Shown piece by piece: positions 51,735-62,200 of a DNA stretch of 64,000 nucleotides. The position numbers and the translations under genes are program-made. Under the pieces are notes generated by a model that had not been told where the DNA came from, ran no database searches, and saw nothing but the letters and a program-made list of their open reading frames with translations. This DNA comes from Paragonimus westermani (Eukaryota; Platyhelminthes; Trematoda; Plagiorchiida; Troglotrematidae): contig QNGE01003495.1 in NCBI GenBank assembly GCA_008508345.1, forward strand, positions 1 through 64,000, given 5' to 3'. Position 1 is the first letter of the stretch; the number at the start of each line of letters is the position of its first letter.

Positions 51735-52785
51735 AACACTTTTTCTGCGGAAGCCTTCAGGCAGCTGTCCGGGCAATGCATATAATATGGTTCATCACCG
51801 CGTCAAAATATTTGCGAGATGTCTTGCTGATGAAGTGGACCAGAGGAACTCAGTGTTTCAAATTTCCCAAGGGAGGACTTCTTCTGAGAGTTCACTGAGC
51901 TTTGAGCTGGCTGCTGACGTTGAGATCCTAAGCAGCAGTTAAGCGAACGCTTATTATATCCTGTGGCGTATATGGTCAGGCCAAGTTCCGATGATTTCTT
52001 CAGAACGTTGGCGAACGAGAAGTTATCAAGAAACAGCATCAATCTTGTTGGGCTAGCTAATTCCCACATCGAAGCCATCTGCGAGTATCCGGTGCCTCAA
52101 CACCGGTTTATCATTATCATCAATTTTCTCTTGTTACTCTCCCATCTGAAAGTTGAGGGTTTCCCCGGAGATTCGCCTTAGAAAACCGGAGCCAAAACGA
52201 TTCTTGGACTTCATTTCACATCATTCACTGACATCGATAGATTTGTCTTTCCTGTCGACACATTAAAACAAGTCCACGATTTGCCGTCCTTTCGGTTTAC
52301 ACCTGTGGTTGCAAGTACGACCGCTAGGAGTTTAAATCCAGAGTTCTACCAAAGAAGTCTTACCGGTTGCAAACTCAGGAACAGTTTGAATATCTATGTA
52401 ATCCGTTGACAGAGTTATATCCCAATCCGTCATAAATTGCTGCTACGTGTGTCAACGGTGTTACTAACTTCCGAAAATCATGAAGCGATTGGGTGGTAAA
52501 AGAGGGTGCATGACGTTGTGTTTATCAAATCCGACAAGGGTTCTGATACTGTCATTATGAATGAAGTGGACTATGTTATATAAATGGAAACTTTGCTTGC
52601 CGATGGACGCAAATCCCAACCGAAACACACACCGGACTATGACATTTTGACTGAAAATCCGGTCCGCATGACGCTCTAAGTTGAGCTTTGGCATTAATGC
52701 ATGACTGCGGCTCAATCTAAACATATGAAGCCATTAGGAACGCACACAACACAGGTGAGGGACCTGCGGAAATGGAGTGGAAACG
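51735..52785. other. Intergenic stretch with no supported feature
   Basis: A minus-strand frame at 51803-52078 was examined and carries no domain. Possible but unproven continuation of the outer repeat arm past 51734. Confidence 0.35.
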
Positions 52786-52789
52786 ATGT

Positions 52790-53640
52790 CCCGTTGAGAC
52801 TCATTCTACCCACGGACAGCTCCGGCTGATAGCAACACTCTCTACAAATGATATACCGATGATATATTGGTTTCTACTGGTGTAATTCATTTCTAACTAC
52901 TCCACAGAATTCTGAACTCATCTCACTCAAAGTCAACAATTTCATGCGACTAAGAGGTTGAGAGAAGTCTATGGCTTTCAAACAGCTTGGTCAATCGGCA
53001 CGAAGATGGCACACGATACTGAGCGGTGTATCGAATGGTAACGTGGGGTGCCCCGTACCTTCGGTTTCGCAGTTCGTTCTGATGACGTACCAACGTCGTC
53101 TGGTTGGAATCCCGTTTCATAGAGCCAGACAGTTGTGTACTGATGGTAGCATCAATAAGGAGGGGGAATTTGTGGAGAACGTTCAACTGGTCAATGGTTA
53201 TTCAGAAACAGTTCTAGAAATTCGTTAAAATATACAGATGGTCAAACTTAGCATCGAGGCTGCTTCCAAGTTGCAAATTTGGTTGGATTCGACTTCTAAT
53301 GGTGATTGCATAACAACTGGTGTAGACAAAAGTTCTGATCGCTTTTACATCATACCCATTCAGCCGTTAAATTGAGAATTTCTTCTCCACTCGCATGGTG
53401 GTCTTCCATGTTTCGAACCGTGACTTGTCCGACTATTTTGATTCCAATATAACTTGCCAGTTCAACCACAAATGTGGCGAGACGGACCGGAGTTTATCAC
53501 AGCTGATAGCGGAACACACCCCTAGGTGGTTATTGAACGCGATAACGCAACAAACACCAACAACGCAGCGGTCAATTCGGAACCCGGCGTCTTCAACTGC
53601 CAGACAAATCTTGGGTACATGTCACTTAATTGACCCGTAA
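52790..53640 (+). mobile_element. Penelope-like fragment, RT catalytic box to GIY-YIG
   Basis: The + strand keeps YTDDILVSTG at about 52852-52881, the catalytic box equivalent to YVDD in the copy at 3211-3222. A later block (52971-53228) reads RLVGIPFHRARQLCTDG and VNGYSETVLEI, matching RSLVRTVFHRARKLCTADS and TNGYPAKFIEI. The endonuclease part (53395-53640) has TCQFNHKCGETDRSLSQLIA, with the YIG tyrosine region lost. It is 5'-truncated near the same RT box as the first copy, broken by frameshifts, and oriented with the saposin genes. Confidence 0.75.
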
Positions 53641-53744
53641 ACATCGTTCGCGGTGTCGTTACGTGATCGAAACCTGTCGCTGTGAAATTGCATTTCTAAT
53701 GAGTAGTGTGGCAGATTTATGATTTCGGATGAGACCCAACTGTG

Positions 53745-53830
53745 AAAAGTCATGGCTTCGGCTGGATTCGAACCAACGACAGACATAGCATGTCTCAACG
53801 TGGCAAGCGCTCTACCAGGTTGTAAAACTG
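53745..53830 (-). repeat. tRNA-derived SINE head (family 1), minus-strand copy
   Basis: The reverse complement reads CCTGGTAGAGCGCTTGCCAC and later GGTTCGAATCCAGCC, an intact B box. It matches the head at 8565-8660 but is closer to a tRNA than that copy. About 20 bases at the 5' end, including the A box, are less clear. Confidence 0.65.
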
Positions 53831-56190
53831 ACCCTGGTTTTGTTGGTGTGCGTCATGTTCGCGTTGCCACGTGCTAATTGTATACATGTCTGGCATTAAG
53901 TTCACGGTAAGTGTGACGGACCAACAAACCAAGAGTGGATGGATGTTCGTTGCGCTTTGATTTAGGGTCACCTGACTTTTTTAATAGGTCAACTTTGAGC
54001 TTCCCACTTAGGCATGTGGGGGATGGCCAAATTACTTCTGACGTCAACCTACCCTGACAGTCCTTCCCTGAGTAACGAACCTGCAACAAGATGCAACGGT
54101 GTATGGGGAAGACCTTTAGTCCTATCCGAACCGGACAAATACCGATTCACGCCAGTGGCGTCTAGCGGAAAAAGGGTAATTTAGAGTTCAGCGCCTGAAG
54201 ACTTCACAAGAACAGCACAAATGATGCTCATACCGAGCAACAAAAAGACCTCACCACCTCAATCATAATCACACTCGGCGTCCTGTAAACTGTTTGAGAA
54301 CTCACGATTGATAGGTGACTCAGTGGGAATCTGTGCATTTCTGTGGGAACCTTCAGTTTCGGTCGTTCCAACGCGCGTGTATGTGTGATACTGACAGGGT
54401 CATTGAAATGATGTGATATGTTTTGGCAAATAGTCCAGTGACAAGCGATCAGTGGTAACCAAAGCGCACAGTCTCACAACAATACTGTCCAGTTTATTCT
54501 GTTACGTGTTGTTTGCCATGCGCATCATGTTTATGTTCTGTATGATTCACATAGGCATGCTGCCGATTAGTTCGCATAAGGTTCTGACATACAACAGCAC
54601 CCGTCCTCTCACCGTTCTGATGGTTGCTTCATATCCTAGGAAAGACATAGCCTCCCAGCTGGACAAATTCTAAACACACACGTTCCACGTTACGGGGAGT
54701 CGGTTCGTTCTTTGTGGGGTACATAAATTAAACTGGATAATATATAGTCTTAGTCTAAACTCAACATCTCGAAATACTCCCTTCGACCAAGATGCAGATA
54801 GATCAAACTCTAGGAGAGGTTCGAAGTATTTCTTAGAATGCTACTGAAATACTTTTCGTTCAACCTACTCTGATTTACTTACAACAAGTATGCTGACATG
54901 AAATATTAGGATTCAGAAGTGAAGCTGGACCATCCACCGTGTTAGCTGAATTGACCTCACGGTTTTATGGTGGCTACTGGCACGCCAAGAATCAACATGT
55001 GTCAAGTAAGTTATCGCTGTTATGTTCTATGATGGGCCAGTTAACCAGACTGAAACATGTCACCTTCTGAGGGGTGAGGGGGGAATCGGTAAACTCTGGA
55101 GTGATGTTGTCAATTTACGAGGCGAGTTTGTTTCGCTGCCATTTTTGTGGTCTCAGTCTGAACCAAGCTGAGAACAACAAGGACAAGATTGTACGCGATC
55201 GTAAACAGGGCTACGACAATATTAATTAATTTGTAAGCTTCTGAATGTGTAGGTTTAAAGTTGAGTTTAATGAAAGTTGGCAATCGGACCGCTTGCTTCC
55301 TGTTGCTATCGGCCGTCCGACCTACCATCCGAATTGTACGATTGTCTGCACCTTGACATTTTATACTCACCCATTCGGTTAATTCGCAAGCTGATATACG
55401 CAACATTTGGCTGGAACTAAATAAAACGTTGTGATAGAAATTTGTGCAACTGAAACGGAATTAAACATTGGCTATTGAAGCAAGATGATTAGAATGATAG
55501 CACATTAACGGAGAGAAAGAGTGCGACGGCTTGGACGGACAATAATGGTCAGTAGATTTTATGACCAGTAAATCCGTCCACATTGATCTGAAGTTAGTGC
55601 GTAAAAGACGGGCAGAAAATAGGCACCGGCTAAATTTCACTACCAACTACACTATCACCCAATAGCCTGCATGCAGTACTGTCACCGACTTGCTTGCAAT
55701 ATTCAAGCTTTACTGAAATGCGATTAGATAAAGCAGTGAAATGCAAATTGTGCGTCGTTCAAATGATATTCTTAGACGAAACCCGAAGTTGGCTGTAGAA
55801 CAATGGACATTATTCTGATAAGCTTTTTAATATTGCATCTGGCTTTCTGGTGCATTTTTTGCTGCAAACAAACTGATGCGTTCCGATCACCAACATTTTG
55901 TTCGGCGGTATGAAACACTTTTAAAAGGGGAATAAAACCAATCAAACACGAATGTATACAAACCAGTTCAGTTCTCAAAAACCGCATGCAGCTCAGTGAT
56001 GCACGTGTATCAGAGATAAAACATGTTCAAGACACTTCTGTGTCTGTTCAGCTAAATTTTACAATCAAACACCAACGCACAGTAACTGAAGACTTTGACT
56101 TAACACGGATTGTGTAACATAGAAGCCATCACAAAAATTTGACATATTCAGTACAAAGATCAGATCACTCAGTATCTTTTCCAAAATGTC
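53831..56190. other. Intergenic stretch upstream of gene 2
   Basis: No coding exon or element could be supported. Frames at 54452-54673 (+), 55110-55406 (-) and 55772-55987 (-) show no domain. Confidence 0.4.
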
Positions 56191-56192
56191 TC

Positions 56193-56199
56193 TATAAAA
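56193..56199 (+). promoter_or_regulatory. TATA-like box of saposin-like gene 2
   Basis: TATAAAA lies 71 bases before the ATG at 56264, mirroring the TATATAA 70 bases before the ATG of gene 1. Confidence 0.5.
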
Positions 56200-56263
56200 C
56201 GATTTAAATAAACGTGTTCTCATGTGAACATAGTTCTGCTAACTGAAACCTACCCTAACAAAC

Positions 56264-59200
56264 ATGATACACATGTTTGTGTTCGTTCTACTGATCACAC
56301 GTACTGTTCATAGTTTATAACCCTGATATGATTGTTCAGATTTGTTCAACGTTGAATCATCCGTTCAGTTGAAAATCGGGGTAAGAATACTTGTCGTAAT
56401 TATTCCATTGATGAAAAATGTTTAAGCATCACGATTTCCATCACAATGTTAACGATGTCATCTACTATAAAACAAAGGATTCTGCACTACTAGATCGAGC
56501 ATTTGATTCTCGTTTTCATGCGCCAGCAATGAGGTTGAATGAGAGATTTCAGTAAATTGTTGATTGTTGATCAAAATCCATAAAACTTAAGCAACCTGTA
56601 ATATTGTGTCAAAATTAAGTAGAGAGAAACGACTTTGAGTATTCAGGCTTTTGCTGTTGTAAGCGTTAGTTCGATTTGTTTCGTGAATCTCAACTAGACA
56701 CACGCAAGATTATCAGAGACACATTTACCTCAGAATGTTGTTCAGCCACATTTGAATGCATTATATGACTACGCGTTATGACAGAACCATGGCTCATTTC
56801 TACCGGACGGGTAGTGCTGGTGAACGAGTATTAGTCTTTGACTAACATTTAAGCAAATTAACCACAACTCTATTTGGTGCATAGACTTGGATGGGTGAGT
56901 ACCAATAACAAGTGCCAGCAGTTCCAGTGCCGCTACTATATCGTTATTTACAAGAAGAATGTAGTTGAACCAATGAGAAAACTTGAAAGTGATAATCTGA
57001 CAGGCAGGCATCTCATTGAAATCAGTCGAATTCAAAGTTGAAGTGTGTACCAGATTCGTCTATGCTACCATGGCAACCGGTTAATCGCAGGTTGTACAAG
57101 TAAAAGCGCCATATATGACAGAGTTGACAATTTTCAGTTTGGTATAAATCATGCTTACACCTATGCAAATTTTCTCTCAACAGTCAACCGTGGTCTAAGT
57201 ACACAGTATTCATAGGCTACATATAAGATAGTGATCATTTAGGGAACGTGCTTACTGTTCATATTGCCTATTGAATATTTTGAAATGAGCATAAAACGAA
57301 TGCAGAAGTAGTCTGTTGCGAAAGTAATAGAATTCAAATGATTGAAGACGCTTGAACAAATCAGTTGTTAGCAACTGTTGACACGAATCACTAAATCAAA
57401 CATCTACATTGATTTAGGTGAATGGGCATATGAGTAGCAGCCCCGGTTGGAGGAAGACAGTTGGCGGGCAGGAACCTTCGGACTTCTTAGGTAAGCCAAA
57501 TTTGCAGGTTAAGGTTGGAACAGAATTTATTTTACAATTAATCATATTCTGTAATTTCCAACAGAATGCAAGGCCTGCAGTTCAGCTCTGAGTGTCACCA
57601 TGTTTGTCTTCGTCCGAGATAGCGTCAAACACAACATTATGAACCGTCTTGAATTTGCATGCAATCGAACGGGAGTGGCGAGGGATGCGGTAGGTTTTAT
57701 TCCGTTCTACGTTGTGCCAGATTGTGTGAGTTGAAATGAATTTACCACAAGTGTTAGGCGCTCTATCATTATGCAAGATGTCTCGATACTAAAATCATAA
57801 GTTACAGCCCGTGTAATATCAGACAATGTACAGTTCGAGGTTACTGTGTCTACGTAAAAGTTCCCAGGTCGACATAATGCCAACTTATCAGCAGAGTCTC
57901 AATATCAATAGAAATTTCAAGGTTTCAAAATGTCAGTATGTGATTCCAGTACCTTTATGGTGTCTGTGTGTTTTGGTGTTAAAAATGTTTTGTGGCCTGA
58001 CTTGCTACACAAAACATCAGCCAAGAACCACGACCTGTTGACGATCCGAGGGGAGTCGCCTTCAACCATTACCGGAGTGTTAGCATTGACAAGCGGACGC
58101 TGAGAAACTTGGTCATGTTACACAGTAACCTGAGTGACGCCCATCCACAGTGGCAGTTCTATCCAAACCAGGATGGGTATGGTGCACACTCTTGCTAGTA
58201 TGTTTGATAAGAATATCGCAAGCCCATAATTTGTTGTCCGCAGAAGAAAAGTGATCAGATCATTGTTGGGATTCGGCTTGAAAACCTTCGTCGGCAGAGT
58301 CAGCCCAAATTGAATCTTGAAACAACTCCAAAGAAAATCAGCTCAGGGCATGTTGACCGTAGATAACACTGGAACTAGAGAAATGTTTATGCTTATTTGA
58401 GTAATCGTCGCGCGATATACCGCTAACTGGTTGCTTCCTTAGTTCGGCTGAATAAAAAACACTGGTTTTCTTCATTCGAATTGTATTCCTGCATTTTTCC
58501 AGTGTCTCACGGCTGCGCGCGAAGTGCTTGGTTTCGTGTTTGACACCTTGAAAAATATGTCTGGTCGAGACGTTTGTGCGGTAAGTAATCCTGTACAGTG
58601 CATATGCATCAATACTGAAGTTCAGTTAATTAGCTGAAAACTTTGTCTGCAAGCTGAGCGTGAACTGGGTTTAACGATTGTAATATTTTGTCAGGGTTTG
58701 TATATATTCATACACATATATATTCATATATACATATCTATGCAGGATATACTGCAGGATCCTCGCATTTAGTTTCGCCTAACTGTCGGACGAACAAAAT
58801 CACACCCGCTTTCATTCAATTTGCGGTGGTCATAGGATTACTGCCACGGTTTTTACAAAGCCAACTGGTTGGACAAATCAATGTTGGTGCAGTCCTGAAC
58901 AGCATACTTTCCACTCGCCAGTCTCATCGGCTGCTCCGTTCGTGACGTGTGCTGTGCTGCCTCCATGCTGAGTGATGTACCACAATAGCGCGCAGGAGCT
59001 AATCTGTATAGAATAGTTCCAAACTAGACTGCAATTTGTGTGTGCTCCATCCACCTACGGTTTCAGCGTATGTTCGGCCTTCAATACAATTTGCCGCTAG
59101 GAGTTGATCCGCATTGCAATGGCAAATACTGGAACTTCTTTAAACTATGGATTACTTATCCGATTTGCAACTCACCTTTCAGATCCTCGACTACTGTCCT

Positions 59201-62200
59201 AACCCGCCAACAATTGACCGTAAGTGAAGTTATGTAAAGCATGCAATTTCATCAAAGTGATATGGTGAATGTGCTGTAAGTGTTGAAACGTTTATATTAT
59301 AACCAGATGCAAGCTACGGTTACAAAGAATACACCTTGGTGGTTTCATTTGCGAAAAGTAGTGACTTAGACTGGGCACGCTTTGTGTGCGGCTGGTTTGA
59401 ATCAACCTGAAGTTCACAACCTTCGCAATTGGGCCGACCCCAAAATCTGAGATGTATTTGGAATTCTCCAACTCAGGATAATCTTCAGACGGCATGATCC
59501 CTAAGGTTTTCCGCAGTGTTACGGTGTGGTTACCAAGCAGGCCAAATAGGCCATCAATATTTAGGAGTGACGCGCACATCTTAACATGGCTGATACAGTG
59601 TACGGAAGTATTGCTATCTTGATTTATCCGGTAAACCAGGTTGGAAGGCATTTGGGCTAAATGTGATTGCAATAAGCTGCAGTGTCAACCAATGAGCAAG
59701 CAATCGCAAAATTTAACTCACACGACCGAATTCATCCAGTTGGCAAGACAGCAATTCATACATGAACCTAATGAACTTTCCCGTCTAGAGCTGGGATGTT
59801 TACGCTAAAGTTGAATCGCTCGTCCTGGAAGATCCAACAGAATACTTTGTCACACCACTTCTCTAAGTGGGGCCATGACTGATCAGTTCGTCTTACACAA
59901 TGTTGTCGACCGCCAAATAGTTCGTTCCTCGTCAGTCAGGCATGCCGAGCCTTATGAAACCTTGTCATGCCAGGCATGCGAATAAGGACTGGCGGACGAT
60001 TGAACGACTTGTGTTCAGCCAACGCCGTGCAAAAGACACGACTGGGCATAAATGCAAATAAAACAAATTATTCTGTTCACTCATAAAAGTACGCAAAAAG
60101 TGGTGCAAATCAGAACGTATGCAATGATCTTTACATCCAAATCGTTTTCCATACGAGCTGACCACTGTAGATCACCCCGTAATTTGCTACCCAACCTTAC
60201 ATAATCTAAATCTAGTCCTATCATATAAGAACTGATAGTTCACTGATAAGAGGGTACTTGCGGTGTGTTCGATCAAACAACACATGTTTGTTCTCAAGTT
60301 GACCATCACTCATTTGATCGCAGCCTTCGCATTCAGCTAGACTTTGCAGTCAGCCTCTTTCGAAGGGAAGCACTAGACTCGAGTTTCGCTCTCATTAGAA
60401 CGCGGAAGTTTGCTCGTCATTAGTTTCTCGGGGGATCATGCATCACCTGTACGGTAACTCGGGGTTAGCTGAATACTCTTAAAATGCACATAGAAATAAC
60501 TGAAATGCTAACCGTTCGGAAGTAATATGAACCGACCATCAGGGCACACTATTGAGAAACTCAACCATGTCCAAAAACACTGTACCATAGAATTGCCTAC
60601 CCGCTGGTTACGGCGACATTAGAATGCTGGTGGGTTTACGTAAAATGATCATCGCTTACAAATGACTGCGTCCACCGCATTCTCCTAGACATTCCAGTCA
60701 TTCGCTTCCGAACTGAAGAACCATACTCCAGTTTCCCTCTTGTCAGATTTCATCAGCTACGTATATGAACCGGAATTCCTTACTGGTCACCAGCAACAAG
60801 TTTGAAAACAAGTTCGAGGACTACCGTGAATTCAACTTGGAGAGCAGCCCCATTCGTGTGATTGTCTATTGAAGCTAACAGGATAAACACGGTCTATTTC
60901 CAAAACGACCTGACAACCTGAACAATGCTCACAGGCGAACGCGACAGGACATTCGTGTTTGGTAATATTGTCATGCATAATGTGAGGCCAATGGCCCACT
61001 GATCAACTCGGTTGCTTCACAAAACAGTCGAGGTTCTAGTCCCGGTTGTGGCAAACATATGCACTACAGACGAGCTTTAACAAGAGTGAAACTTGAGCCT
61101 AGCACTTCTTCCGAAGTGAGTGACTTTAGTGTCTCCGTGAATGTGACAGCTGCAATCAAGTTTGAGTGATTTTCGGTTTACATTAGAACACAAACTTGGT
61201 AACGCGAGTGTTGAATCGTATTTGCAAAAGCATCCTTCCACTGTTTCCGTCAAACCGTTTGAGATTCACAGCGAACCCGATCAGACTATTAATAAACACG
61301 TATTAAATGTTGCGAAAAACACACCGAAACATTTAGCATACGTGATTTTGGTGTGCTTGAGAAACTGCAAAGTTGCCTGCACACATGTTCCTCCCAAGTA
61401 ATGGAGGTTAGAAGTGTGTAAATCCTGCTGACGATCAGGCAGCTTACTCTTGTAGTCTATCTCAATTCCCCCCTAATTCTAAGTGCTTACCACAATCTAT
61501 CTGACGAAGGAAACGTCAAAACCAGGTAGATGAATATCACTGCTATTTACGTAAACACGTTCAACGTTGAGGTCAGTGAGTAATTACTACTCTGATTTGC
61601 CGACAAATTTTGTGCACTCGATTTGACCAACTATTCAGCGTTCAGATTTGGTAATTCGGTCGTGCTTGATATGAGGTCAATGGCGCAGTGGTTAACACGG
61701 TTGCCTCATGATTGGAATGACCGGAGTTGAAATCCCGGCCGTGGCAAGGATATGCACTACTGATGAGCTCTAATGAGAGCAAAACTCGAGTTTAGCGCTT
61801 CTTTTCGAATACGAAGGCTGCGATCAGATGTGAGTGATGGTCATCTTGAAAATAAAACAAATCCCCGACTACTCATCAGTCAACTATTAAGCATTAACGA
61901 GTTACCAACGCTACCCTATTTCAATCAAACGAAAAACGTAACCGTTTGCGAATATTTCAGGTTCGATTTATATTTTGCCAATTCTAATTCCACTGCCCGT
62001 TCCTCTCTTGTAGTATGCCCTTTCTGCTTGGAAGTGGTGGATCATGTAGAACAAATCATATTGTCTGAAGCGTTCTTGAATGAACTGCATGGGGTTGTCT
62101 TAGGTCTGTGCGATTCACTCACAATAGTCAGAAGTTTGGTGAGTTTTCTACAAAATTTCGGACTATGTCACTCCCATTGAAATGACCCTCGTAATCAGTT

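Larger units (their letters stand above)
59220..62013 (+). other. Intron 6 of saposin-like gene 2 (between the two domains)
   Basis: A 2.8 kb phase-1 intron matching the position and size (2.9 kb) of intron 6 of gene 1. It hosts three family 2 SINE copies, two forward and one partial reverse. No other element was recognised. Confidence 0.6.
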
